The notes beneath the pieces were generated by a model. It searched no databases, was not told the origin of the DNA, and saw only the letters and a list, made by a program, of their open reading frames with translations. A stretch of 14,889 bases of DNA from SZAS-79 sp038329645 (GTDB taxonomy: Bacteria > Pseudomonadota > Gammaproteobacteria > Burkholderiales > SG8-39). This document shows positions 1 to 6,713 of this stretch, piece after piece. The position numbers and the translations under genes are program-made. The stretch spans positions 1 through 14,889 of the forward strand of contig JBBQNG010000092.1 of the NCBI GenBank assembly GCA_038329645.1, read 5' to 3'. The number at the start of each line of letters is the position of its first letter. Position 1 is the first letter of the stretch.

Positions 1-745
1 CGACAAGCTCGGTCACCACGCCGACTGGCACGGTTTTGGTTTCCGAGGAGGAGATGAATGTGAGCGCGTAGATGAACTCGTTCCAGGACAGCGTGAAGGC
101 GAAGATGCCCGCCGAGATCAGGCCGGGCACCGCCAGCGGCAGGATGATCTTCACCAGGATCTGCCAGCGTGTCGCGCCGTCGATCAGGGCGCATTCCTCC
201 AGTTCGTAGGGGATCGACCTGAAGTAACCCATCAGGAGCCAGGTGCAGAACGGGATCAGGAACGTGGGGTAGGTGAGGATCAGCGCCCAGCGCGTGTCGA
301 ACAGGCCCATCTGCACAACGATTGCGGCTAGCGGGATGAACAGGATCGAAGGCGGTACCAGGTAGGCAAGAAAAATCGCGAGCCCGGTTTGCTTCGCCCC
401 CCTGAAGCGCAGTCGCTCGATCGCGTAGGCCGCGAACACGCTTGCCGTCAGCGAGGCGAACGTCGAGACCACCGATACCAGGACGGTATTCCACATCCAC
501 TGCGGGTAGTCCGTTCGGAACAGCAGCTTTTCGAAGTGTGCCAGCGTCGGGGTCACGATCCAGAATGGATTCGCCGCCCGCGACACCAGCTCCTCGTTCG
601 GCTTGAAGGCAGTCATCGCCATCCAGTAGAACGGGAAGAGGAGAATGACGAGGAACACGATCATCGGGATATAGACCGTTACCCAGCGCCGCGGCAACGA
701 CTGCAGGTAGTCCATCCCGACGCTATCCTGGGGTTTCTCGCTCAT
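1..745 (-). CDS. Carbohydrate ABC transporter permease, MalG type (3' end cut by window)
   Basis: Inner-membrane permease, the second of two that would form the channel of a sugar importer. The frame opens with ATG at 743-745 (MSEKPQDSVG) and stays open to the window edge, giving 248 residues; MalG/UgpE-like proteins are about 275-280, so roughly 30 C-terminal residues are missing. Hydrophobic segments lie near residues 22-44, 84-108, 120-145, 155-172 and 205-228. The cytoplasmic EAA loop that contacts the ATPase is clear at about residues 181-205 (EECALIDGATRW followed by KIILPLAVPG). The start codon overlaps the stop of the upstream permease as ATGA, so the two are translationally coupled. 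Family membership is sure; the substrate is inferred only from neighbours. Confidence 0.93.
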   Translation of the reverse strand, partial: MSEKPQDSVGMDYLQSLPRRWVTVYIPMIVFLVILLFPFYWMAMTAFKPNEELVSRAANPFWIVTPTLAHFEKLLFRTDYPQWMWNTVLVSVVSTFASLTASVFAAYAIERLRFRGAKQTGLAIFLAYLVPPSILFIPLAAIVVQMGLFDTRWALILTYPTFLIPFCTWLLMGYFRSIPYELEECALIDGATRWQILVKIILPLAVPGLISAGIFAFTLSWNEFIYALTFISSSETKTVPVGVVTELV

Positions 746-1647
746 TTGTCGGAACCTCCCTGTTGCCAGGCGCGCCTTTGCAGGCCGAAGTACGAAAACA
801 GGATCGCCGCCAGCAGGAACGGCACCATGGCCGTTGCGAGCGCCGCGCCCTCGCCCAGCGCCCCGCCCAGGATCGCCCTCTGGAACGACAGCGTGGCCAT
901 CAGGTGCGTGGAGTTCAGCGGCCCGCCACGCGTCAGCACATAAATCAGCTGGAAGTCGGTGAAGGTGAAGAGCACCGAGAAGGTCATCACCACCGCAATG
1001 ATCGGTGTCAGCATCGGAAGAGTGACATACCAGAACTTCTGCCAGTCCGTCGCCCCGTCGAGCGATGCGGCTTCATACAGCGAGGGAGAGATGGTCTGCA
1101 GGCCGGCCAGCAGCGTGATCGCAACGAAAGGCACCCCTCGCCAGATATTTGCGGCAATGACAGATCCGCGCGCAAGCCATGGGTCGCCGAGAAAGCTGAT
1201 GTAATTGTCCATCAGGCCCGCCTTGACCAGCGCCCAGGACAGCACCGAGAACTGCGCGTCGTACAGCCACCAGAACGCAAGTGCGGACAAAGCCGTGGGC
1301 ACGATGAAAGGCAACAGCACGACGGCGCGCACGAATGCCTGGAACGGCAGGGTCTTGTTCAGGAGCAACGCGAGCCACAGTCCGAAGACGAACTTGACGA
1401 TGCTTGCGACCACTGTATAGAAGAGTGTGTTGAAGAGCGACAGACGGGCGACGCTGTCGCCGAACAGGAAAATGAAATTCTCCAGGCCGACCCATTCCCC
1501 CGAGCGGCCGATCTTGGCGTCGGTAAAGCCCAGCCACGTGCCGAGCCCCAGGGGATAGGTGAGGAAGACGAGCAGGATCACCGCCGCCGGCACCATGAAA
1601 ACGGCCCCGAGGGTGTTGCGGTTGTTGAAGAATCGGCTAAGCGTCAT
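742..1647 (-). CDS. Carbohydrate ABC transporter permease, MalF/UgpA type
   Basis: Inner-membrane permease, partner of the permease that follows it. It has 301 residues, normal for the short MalF/UgpA group without the long periplasmic P2 loop. A membrane segment follows a short cytoplasmic N-terminus (about residues 13-36), with others near 70-97, 103-128, 160-185, 213-235 and 268-290. The EAA loop is at about 191-213 (YEAASLDGATDW, then VTLPML). ATG at 1645-1647 is chosen because the next Met is already inside the first membrane segment. No good Shine-Dalgarno is visible; the nearest purine run (GGGGA) is 14 nt upstream and lies inside a CCCCGCGGGG palindrome. An 11-bp hairpin separates the gene from the binding-protein gene, which may lower permease expression relative to the binding protein. 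Confidence 0.95.
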   Translation of the reverse strand: MTLSRFFNNRNTLGAVFMVPAAVILLVFLTYPLGLGTWLGFTDAKIGRSGEWVGLENFIFLFGDSVARLSLFNTLFYTVVASIVKFVFGLWLALLLNKTLPFQAFVRAVVLLPFIVPTALSALAFWWLYDAQFSVLSWALVKAGLMDNYISFLGDPWLARGSVIAANIWRGVPFVAITLLAGLQTISPSLYEAASLDGATDWQKFWYVTLPMLTPIIAVVMTFSVLFTFTDFQLIYVLTRGGPLNSTHLMATLSFQRAILGGALGEGAALATAMVPFLLAAILFSYFGLQRRAWQQGGSDK

Positions 1648-1662
1648 GGGTTTTCAGCGAAT

Positions 1663-1672
1663 CCCCGCGGGG
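1663..1672. repeat. GC palindrome in front of the permease start
   Basis: CCCCGCGGGG is a perfect 10-bp palindrome 15-24 nt upstream of the permease ATG. In the minus-strand mRNA it contains the only purine-rich stretch that could serve as a ribosome site, so folding could limit initiation. The sequence is seen directly; the role is inferred. Confidence 0.4.
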
Positions 1673-1675
1673 TGA

Positions 1676-1700
1676 ACGCACCGCCCACTGGGCGGTGCGT
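1676..1700 (-). promoter_or_regulatory. Intercistronic hairpin between binding-protein and permease genes
   Basis: Perfect inverted repeat with 11-bp arms (ACGCACCGCCC and GGGCGGTGCGT) and a 3-nt loop, starting 20 nt past the solute-binding-protein stop in the minus-strand transcript. No U-tract follows, so it is not a standard intrinsic terminator. Stable stems at this place in binding-protein transporter operons (classically malE-malF) protect the upstream message from 3' decay and raise binding-protein levels over the membrane parts; that role is inferred here by analogy. Confidence 0.6.
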
Positions 1701-1719
1701 CGCTTCCCTGGAGGCAGTT

Positions 1720-3051
1720 TCAGACCTTGTAATAGCGTTGCGCCCTTGCCTGCGCCCGCTCCGCCGCCTCTTTGGGCGTCTTCGACCCGCTGGCGGCCTC
1801 GGCCACCATGTTAACCATGACGAAATCGGCCATCGTACCGGCCGAGGCATAGCCGAGCTTGCCCGCGTAGCTGTTCGGCGTCATGTTCTTGACGCAGTCG
1901 CGATACGGGGTGTTCTTCGGATCCGAAGTCCAGATCGGGTTCGACTCGTAGGCCTTGAGCGGCTGCGTGACATAGCCGATCGACGCCTGCTGCCAGGGCT
2001 CGTACTGTTCCTTTTCCATCATGAACGTGACGAACGCCTTGGCCGCCTGCGGCGCCTTCGTGTACTTGAAGATCATCGCCTCCGTAAACAGATGCAGTTC
2101 GGTGCCGCGCCCCACCGGGCCGATCGGGAAGGCGGCGTGGCCGATATCGGGCGCCATTTCCTTCACTTTTGGATCCGTCGCGTTCTTCGCCGCGTAGTAG
2201 ACCGAAATGCCGTTGTTGGTGACGCTGATCTGCCCGTCGAGGAAGGCCTTGTTATTGTTCGGGTCGAGCCAGGAAAGCGTTCCCGGAACGAAGGTCGCAT
2301 ACAGTTCCTTCGAATACTCGAGCGCCTTGATGGTCTCGGGGCTGTTGATGACGACGTTGTTCTTCTCGTCGACCATCCTGCCGCCGAACGCCCATACCAG
2401 CCAATGGCACCACGCATTGCCGTCGCCGGTGGCGTTGCCCAGCGCAAACCCGGCCGGCGTGCCTTTGGCCTTCAGCGCTTTGCACAACTCGAGGAAGCCA
2501 CCCATGTCCTTAGGGAATTCCTTGAAGCCCGCGGCCTGCATATGGCTGATGCGGTGCACGAACGTCGCGCCCGCGGCGCCCAGAGGTATCGAGATCCACT
2601 TGTTGCCGGACATTCCGTAGGTCTTGCAGACGTCGTACCAACCGCCGTATTTGCCGCCCAGGTAGTTGGCCACATCGGTGACATCGAGCAGCTTGTCGGG
2701 GTACAGATGGGGATCGTCGAAGAAGCCGTAGATGATGTCGGGCCCGGAGCCGACGTTGGCCGCGACTGCCGCCTTGGGGCGCACATCTTCGAATCCTTCG
2801 TAGTCGATGCGCACTTCGATGCCGGTCTTCTCGGTGAACTTCTTGATGTTGGCATTGAACAGGTCTTCGTCGCCCTGCACAAAACGCTTCCACTTCAGCA
2901 CGCGCAGTTTCGCGCCTTTTTCCGGCTTCAGGCCGAGTGCCGGACCGCCCTTGGCCTGCGCCATCGCTTCGCTGCTAACGCTCGCGGCGGCAGTGCCGGC
3001 TGCGACGCCAGCGGAAATCTTCAGAAAATCCCTTCTGTTGAAATTGCTCAT
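1720..3051 (-). CDS. Carbohydrate ABC transporter solute-binding protein (family 1), Tat-exported
   Basis: Periplasmic receptor of the sugar importer, 443 residues, a usual size for SBP_bac_1 proteins. The frame is open further upstream, but ATG at 3049-3051 is chosen because it has an ideal GAGGAG just before it and starts a twin-arginine signal: NRRDFLK at residues 5-11, an alanine-rich hydrophobic stretch, and an AMA/QA cleavage site near residue 31. Tat export implies that the protein folds in the cytoplasm first. The mature part shows typical lobe motifs, such as GSGPDIIYGFFDD (about 105-118) and WLDPNNNKAFLDGQ (about 243-256), a late region common in sugar receptors. It lies third in the operon, after the ATPase and before the permeases. 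The ligand cannot be read from sequence; neighbours suggest a deoxysugar, pentose or sugar acid. Confidence 0.93.
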   Translation of the reverse strand: MSNFNRRDFLKISAGVAAGTAAASVSSEAMAQAKGGPALGLKPEKGAKLRVLKWKRFVQGDEDLFNANIKKFTEKTGIEVRIDYEGFEDVRPKAAVAANVGSGPDIIYGFFDDPHLYPDKLLDVTDVANYLGGKYGGWYDVCKTYGMSGNKWISIPLGAAGATFVHRISHMQAAGFKEFPKDMGGFLELCKALKAKGTPAGFALGNATGDGNAWCHWLVWAFGGRMVDEKNNVVINSPETIKALEYSKELYATFVPGTLSWLDPNNNKAFLDGQISVTNNGISVYYAAKNATDPKVKEMAPDIGHAAFPIGPVGRGTELHLFTEAMIFKYTKAPQAAKAFVTFMMEKEQYEPWQQASIGYVTQPLKAYESNPIWTSDPKNTPYRDCVKNMTPNSYAGKLGYASAGTMADFVMVNMVAEAASGSKTPKEAAERAQARAQRYYKV

Positions 3052-3091
3052 GGTCTCCTCCGTGGTGAAATGAAACAAATCGGGCGAGGCA

Positions 3092-4141
3092 CTACGCCAG
3101 TCTGCGACCGCTCGCCGGTTCAAACAAATAAGTGAGTTCGGGCCTGAGGCGTATTGCCGAGCCCGGCTTGAAATCGTGGCGCTCACGCACCACGGCGGTC
3201 ACGTCGACGCCTGCAAGCTTGCAGTAGATCTGCGTATCCGCACCCGTGGGTTCGACCACCACGATCTCCACCGGCAGGCCGTCATCGGCCACTGCCAGGT
3301 GCTCGGGCCGCACGCCGACGATCACGTCGCGTCCGGCCTCGGCCTTGTTGTTGGCGGGCATCGGCAGGTGGATGTCCGCGCCGACCGCGATGCCGGCGCC
3401 GGTGACCTTGCCCGGCAGGAAATTCATCGCCGGCGACCCGATGAAGCCCGCGACGAAGAGGTTTGCCGGGTTGTCGTACAGCTCCAGCGGCGAGCCGACC
3501 TGCTCGGTGACGCCGGCGTTCATCACCACGATCTTGTCGGCCATCGTCATGGCCTCGATCTGGTCGTGGGTGACGTAGATGGAGGTGGTTTTGAGCCGCT
3601 GGTGCAGGGCCTTGATCTCGGTGCGCATCTGCACCCGCAGCTTCGCGTCCAGGTTCGACAGCGGCTCGTCGAACAGGAATACCTGCGGCTTCCTGACAAT
3701 CGCACGCCCCATCGCCACGCGCTGGCGCTGCCCGCCCGAGAGCTGTCGCGGGTAGCGGGCGAGGTAATCGATGAGGCCGAGGATAGACGCGGCCTCATCG
3801 ACGCGCCGCTTGATCGCCTCGGGCGGCTCGTTCGCGAGCTTCAGGCTGAATGCCATGTTTTCCAGCACCGTCATGTGCGGGTACAGGGCGTAGTTCTGAA
3901 ACACCATCGCGATGTCACGTTCTTTCGGGGCGACGTTGTTGACCACGCGCTCGCCGATGCGGATCTCGCCGCCGGTGATCTCCTCAAGCCCGGCGATCAT
4001 GCGCAGCAGCGTAGACTTGCCGCAGCCCGAGGGGCCGACCAGCACGCAGAACTCGCCGTCCTCGATTGCGATGTCCACGCCATGCACCACGCGCGTGGAG
4101 CCGAACGCCTTCCTTACGCCGTTGAGGGTTACCGCAGCCAT
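3092..4141 (-). CDS. Sugar ABC transporter ATPase, MalK/UgpC type
   Basis: Cytoplasmic ATPase that powers the importer, 349 residues, within the usual 350-370. All nucleotide-binding motifs are intact: Walker A GPSGCGKST at 36-44, Q-loop Gln82, signature LSGGQRQR at 134-141, Walker B VFLFDE at 154-159, D-loop NLDAKLR, and switch His192. The C-terminal part from about 235 is the OB/TOBE regulatory region (IGSPAMNFLPG, then GVRPEHL) that defines the MalK/UgpC/MsmX group. ATG at 4139-4141 lies 1 nt after the gntR stop, implying co-translation with the regulator; 40 nt separate its own stop from the binding-protein ATG. Family assignment is certain. ATPases of this type are often shared between transporters. 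Confidence 0.96.
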   Translation of the reverse strand: MAAVTLNGVRKAFGSTRVVHGVDIAIEDGEFCVLVGPSGCGKSTLLRMIAGLEEITGGEIRIGERVVNNVAPKERDIAMVFQNYALYPHMTVLENMAFSLKLANEPPEAIKRRVDEAASILGLIDYLARYPRQLSGGQRQRVAMGRAIVRKPQVFLFDEPLSNLDAKLRVQMRTEIKALHQRLKTTSIYVTHDQIEAMTMADKIVVMNAGVTEQVGSPLELYDNPANLFVAGFIGSPAMNFLPGKVTGAGIAVGADIHLPMPANNKAEAGRDVIVGVRPEHLAVADDGLPVEIVVVEPTGADTQIYCKLAGVDVTAVVRERHDFKPGSAIRLRPELTYLFEPASGRRLA

Positions 4142-4142
4142 T

Positions 4143-4844
4143 TCATTGCTCCACCTTCCAGTCCTTGCTGTAGCGCTTCTTGGTCATGTCCATGTGATTC
4201 CTCATTGCTGTGCGCGCCGCGCGCGGCTCGCGCCGCGTGATCGCCGCCACCACCGTCTGGTGCTCGCGCAGCGTTTCGGCCGCCATCAGGGGATACTCGA
4301 GCTTGCGCTCCAGCGCCCGGTACAGGGGGCCGACGCGCTGGTCCCAGAGCGTCTGGACCACGAGCACCAATGCACTGTTGCCGGTCGCTTCCGCGATGCT
4401 GACGTGAAAGGCACGGTCGGCATCGAGCGGGTTGTGGTGCAGGCGGCTCTCGCCGACATAATTGGCGTGCGCCTTGCGCACCGCCCGGACCTGCCCGGGC
4501 GTCGCGTTCTTCGCGGCAAGCGCGGCGCATTCGCTCTCGATCATCCAGCGTGCCCGCATGACCTCGAAAGGCCCGGATTCGCCCGTGAGTTCGGCCTGGC
4601 CACGGCGTTCGCCCGGCTGTGTCACATAGATGCCGGATCCCACACGCACGTCGAGCAGGCCTTCGATTTCAAGTGCGATAAGGGACTCCCGCACCGAGGG
4701 CCGCGACACGCCCAGCTGCTTGGCGAGGTCGCGTTCGGGCGGCAGCCGGCCGCCGGGCGTGAACTCGCCGCCGGCGATCAAAGCACGAATCTGGTCTGCG
4801 ATCTGCCGGTAAAGGCGCCGCGGTTCGACTGTCTGGATTGGCAT
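4143..4844 (-). CDS. GntR-family transcriptional regulator, FadR/FCD subfamily
   Basis: DNA-binding repressor or activator of 233 residues, typical for the group. The N-terminal winged helix covers about residues 10-77, with the hallmark PPERDLAKQLGVSRPSVRES (35-54) and GSGIYV at the wing. The all-helical FCD effector domain covers about 93-222. Its metal/ligand residues appear to be present: Asp143 and His147 (DRAFH), His195 (REHQ) and His217 (RNH). FCD domains usually bind carboxylic acids such as sugar acids or short organic acids. It is the first gene of the transporter operon and divergent from the SDR/hydrolase pair, the usual position of a local regulator. A FadR-like pseudopalindrome lies at 4924-4940. 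The effector is likely a sugar-acid intermediate (inference). Confidence 0.93.
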   Translation of the reverse strand: MPIQTVEPRRLYRQIADQIRALIAGGEFTPGGRLPPERDLAKQLGVSRPSVRESLIALEIEGLLDVRVGSGIYVTQPGERRGQAELTGESGPFEVMRARWMIESECAALAAKNATPGQVRAVRKAHANYVGESRLHHNPLDADRAFHVSIAEATGNSALVLVVQTLWDQRVGPLYRALERKLEYPLMAAETLREHQTVVAAITRREPRAARTAMRNHMDMTKKRYSKDWKVEQ

Positions 4845-4896
4845 TTGTCTCGTGCGCCGGACTTCATCTGGAATGCGGGGACCGGCTTGCGGGCGA

Positions 4897-4925
4897 GACT
4901 AACAAACGCACCGGTGTGTGGTCAA
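4897..4925 (-). promoter_or_regulatory. Candidate promoter of the gntR-transporter operon
   Basis: On the minus strand TTGACC (4920-4925) matches the -35 consensus at 5 of 6 bases. The region 16-17 bp further on (TTAGTC / GTTAGT, 4897-4903) is only a poor -10. The -35 overlaps the edge of the palindrome at 4924-4940, which would fit autorepression. Weak call. Confidence 0.3.
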
Positions 4926-4940
4926 GTGGTCAGGCCAATT
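4918..4940. promoter_or_regulatory. FadR-like operator candidate for the GntR regulator
   Basis: AAGTGGTC-A-GGCCAATT (4924-4940) is a 17-bp pseudopalindrome whose half-sites match at 6 of 8 positions (AAGTGGTC versus AATTGGCC). Its core TGGTCAGGCCA fits the FadR-group operator pattern TNGTNNNACNA with one mismatch. The half-site GTGGTCA also occurs at 4918-4924, 8 bp before its second copy, giving a short direct repeat. The site lies between the gntR start and the SDR -10 at 4999. The sequence is seen; the binding is inferred. Confidence 0.45.
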
Positions 4941-4995
4941 CAGGCCCAGGCGAAAATTGCGGCGCCGACTGGTGCGACGCAGCGCCGCACCGCGT

Positions 4996-5004
4996 TGCTA
5001 TAAT
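4996..5004 (+). promoter_or_regulatory. Extended -10 promoter of the SDR-hydrolase operon
   Basis: TGCTATAAT is a perfect extended -10 element (TGn plus consensus TATAAT at 4999-5004). No convincing -35 lies at normal spacing, as is usual for extended -10 promoters. Transcription would start near 5011, leaving a leader of about 34 nt before the TTG start codon. Confidence 0.65.
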
Positions 5005-5044
5005 CCGCGCTCCCCGAAGACCGGCAACCGAACAGGAGAACATC

Positions 5045-5785
5045 TTGTCAGGCAGACTCGCAGGCAAGACCGCGGTCATCACTGCGGCAGGCCAGGGCAT
5101 AGGCCGCGCGACGGCCGAGGCGTTCGCCCGCGAGGGCGCGACAGTCTGGGCGACCGACGTGAACGCCAAGACGCTGGCCGAGCTGGGGGGAAAGCCCGGC
5201 ATCCGGACCATGGTTCTGGATGTGATGGACGAAGCAGCAGTCAATGCCGCGGCCAAGAGCATCGGCGCGGCCGACATCCTGTTCAATTGCGCAGGGTACG
5301 TGCACCAAGGGTCGATCTTCGAGTGCACGCCCAAGGATTGGGAATTCAGCTTCAACCTCAACGTGCGCTCCATGTACTACACGTGCCGCGCTTTCCTGCC
5401 GGCCATGCTGGCCAAGGGCGGCGGCTCGATCATCAACATGTCGTCGATTGCCTCCAGCGTAAAAGGCCTGCCCAATCGTTTCGTTTACGGAGCTTCCAAG
5501 GCAGCGGTGATCGGGCTGACCAAGGCGATTGCCGCCGACTATGTAAAACAGGGCGTGCGCTGCAACGCGATCGGACCCGGCACCGTGGACACGCCGTCCC
5601 TGCATGACCGCATCAATGCCTTTGCCGACCCGGTGCAGGCAAAAAAGGATTTCATCGCCCGCCAGCCGATGGGACGCCTGGGGAGCGTGGATGACATCAC
5701 GGGCATCATCGTGTTCCTCGCCTCCGACGAATCAAAATTCGCCACCGGAAACATGTATTCCGTCGACGGCGGCATGACAATCTGA
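5045..5785 (+). CDS. SDR dehydrogenase, DHRS6 / 2-keto-3-deoxy-L-fuconate dehydrogenase-like
   Basis: NAD-dependent short-chain dehydrogenase of 246 residues. TTG at 5045 is chosen as start: it has AGGAGA 5 nt upstream (5034-5039), follows the promoter at 4996-5004, and gives the normal N-terminus (SGRLAGKTAVITAAGQGIG); starts further upstream would precede the promoter. Seen: TAAGQGIG at 13-20, Asp38 favouring NAD, NCAG at 81-84, Asn106, Ser133/134, Tyr148 and Lys152. From memory of the family, the sequence is very close to human DHRS6 (NLNVRSMY, IASSVKG, PGTVDTPSL), including arginines 145, 189 and 206 that bind an acidic substrate there. Bacterial relatives oxidise 2-keto-3-deoxy-L-fuconate or similar acids to 2,4-diketo acids. 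The following hydrolase fits that role. A hydroxybutyrate dehydrogenase is the main alternative. Confidence 0.88.
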   Translation: MSGRLAGKTAVITAAGQGIGRATAEAFAREGATVWATDVNAKTLAELGGKPGIRTMVLDVMDEAAVNAAAKSIGAADILFNCAGYVHQGSIFECTPKDWEFSFNLNVRSMYYTCRAFLPAMLAKGGGSIINMSSIASSVKGLPNRFVYGASKAAVIGLTKAIAADYVKQGVRCNAIGPGTVDTPSLHDRINAFADPVQAKKDFIARQPMGRLGSVDDITGIIVFLASDESKFATGNMYSVDGGMTI

Positions 5786-5803
5786 ATTACCAGGGAGAAA
5801 TGA

Positions 5804-6652
5804 ATGAAATTGTGTCGCTATGGCAAGGACGGCTTCGAAAAGCCGGGGATGATCGATGCGGACGGCAAGCTGCGTGACCTGTCGAAGGTGGTGGCCAATA
5901 TCGGCCCGAACGAAATCTCGCCGCGCGGCCTGAAAAACCTTGCTCGCCTGAAGCCCGAGACCCTTCCCGTAGTCGCAGGAAACCCGCGCATGGGCGTCCC
6001 TTACGTCGGGATCGGCAAGTTCGTCGCGATCGGCCTGAATTACTCGGACCACGCGAAGGAGGCCGGCATGGCCATCCCGAGCGAGCCCATCATCTTCAGC
6101 AAGGCCACCACGTGCATCAGCGGACCGGACGACGACGTCATCCAACCGCCGGCGTCCACCAAACTCGACTGGGAAGTCGAGCTCGGCATAGTGATCGGTA
6201 CCGCTGCCCGCCATGTGTCGCAGGAAAAGGCGCTCGAGCACGTTGCCGGCTACTGCGTTGTGAACGACGTGTCGGAGCGCGCGTTCCAGCTGCAATCGTC
6301 ACAATGGGACAAGGGCAAGGGCTACGACACCTTCGGCCCGATCGGCCCGTGGCTCGTGACCACCGACGAGATCCCCGATCCGCAGGTGCTCGACATGTTC
6401 CTCGACCTGAACGGAAAGCGAATGCAAGGCGGCAATACACGCACCATGATCTTCGGGTGCGCCGACCTGGTGTCCTATGTGAGCCAGTACATGACCCTGC
6501 TTCCCGGAGACATCATCACCACGGGTACTCCGCCCGGCGTGGGCATGGGTGTGAAGCCGAATCCGGTCTTCCTCAAGGTCGGCGACGTGATGGCCCTGGG
6601 TATCCAGGGCCTCGGGCGGCAGCGCCAGAAGGTTGTCGCCTACAGCGCCTGA
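5804..6652 (+). CDS. FAH-fold hydrolase, probable 2,4-diketo-3-deoxy-sugar-acid hydrolase
   Basis: Member of the fumarylacetoacetate hydrolase family, 282 residues, matching the two-part FAH proteins (a small N-terminal domain to about residue 70, then the catalytic domain). The metal-binding acids are visible: Glu124 and Glu126 in DWEVELGIVIG, and Asp155 in CVVNDVSER. Other family marks are GLNYSDHA (78-85), KGYDTFGPIGPW (172-183) and TTGTPPGVG (239-247). The family cleaves C-C bonds in beta-diketo acids with Mg or Mn. Next to a 2-keto-3-deoxy-acid dehydrogenase, the expected reaction is a diketo acid to pyruvate plus lactate or glycolate. The start has GGGAG 6 nt upstream and lies 18 nt after the SDR stop, so the two form an operon. 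An overlapping ATG at 5800 is out of frame. Substrate is inferred; ureidoglycolate-lyase-like annotation is a common alternative label. Confidence 0.92.
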   Translation: MKLCRYGKDGFEKPGMIDADGKLRDLSKVVANIGPNEISPRGLKNLARLKPETLPVVAGNPRMGVPYVGIGKFVAIGLNYSDHAKEAGMAIPSEPIIFSKATTCISGPDDDVIQPPASTKLDWEVELGIVIGTAARHVSQEKALEHVAGYCVVNDVSERAFQLQSSQWDKGKGYDTFGPIGPWLVTTDEIPDPQVLDMFLDLNGKRMQGGNTRTMIFGCADLVSYVSQYMTLLPGDIITTGTPPGVGMGVKPNPVFLKVGDVMALGIQGLGRQRQKVVAYSA

Positions 6653-6667
6653 ACCAGGCATCAGGCG

Positions 6668-6697
6668 AAAAAAAAGCCCGGCTCGCCGGGCTTTTTT
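6668..6697. terminator. Bidirectional intrinsic terminator
   Basis: GCCCGGC and GCCGGGC (6676-6691) form a 7-bp GC stem, preceded by eight A (6668-6675) and followed by six T (6692-6697). It can therefore end transcription of the FAH hydrolase from the left and of the convergent 58-residue gene from the right. It lies 15 nt after the hydrolase stop. Confidence 0.9.
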
Positions 6698-6713
6698 CAT
6701 TGGCCGCCGCCTC

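Noticed and set aside
763..3135. A 790-codon open frame on the + strand opposite the permease and binding-protein genes
   Set aside because: Its product is rich in Arg, His, Gln, Glu and Asp with no domain, as expected for the antisense of high-GC coding DNA. The minus strand carries clear permease and binding-protein motifs in the same bases.
3052..3186. A 45-codon N-terminal extension of the solute-binding protein
   Set aside because: It would place residues before the twin-arginine signal and overlap the ATPase gene. ATG at 3051 has a strong GAGGAG.
3176..4240. A 354-codon open frame on the + strand opposite the ATPase
   Set aside because: The opposite strand encodes all ABC ATPase motifs; this frame gives a His/Asp/Val-rich low-information product without a ribosome site.
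4838..5044. A 69-codon N-terminal extension of the SDR from an upstream ATG
   Set aside because: It would include the operator and the extended -10 promoter, and SDR proteins of this group begin at the SGRLAGK segment. TTG at 5045 has a proper ribosome site.
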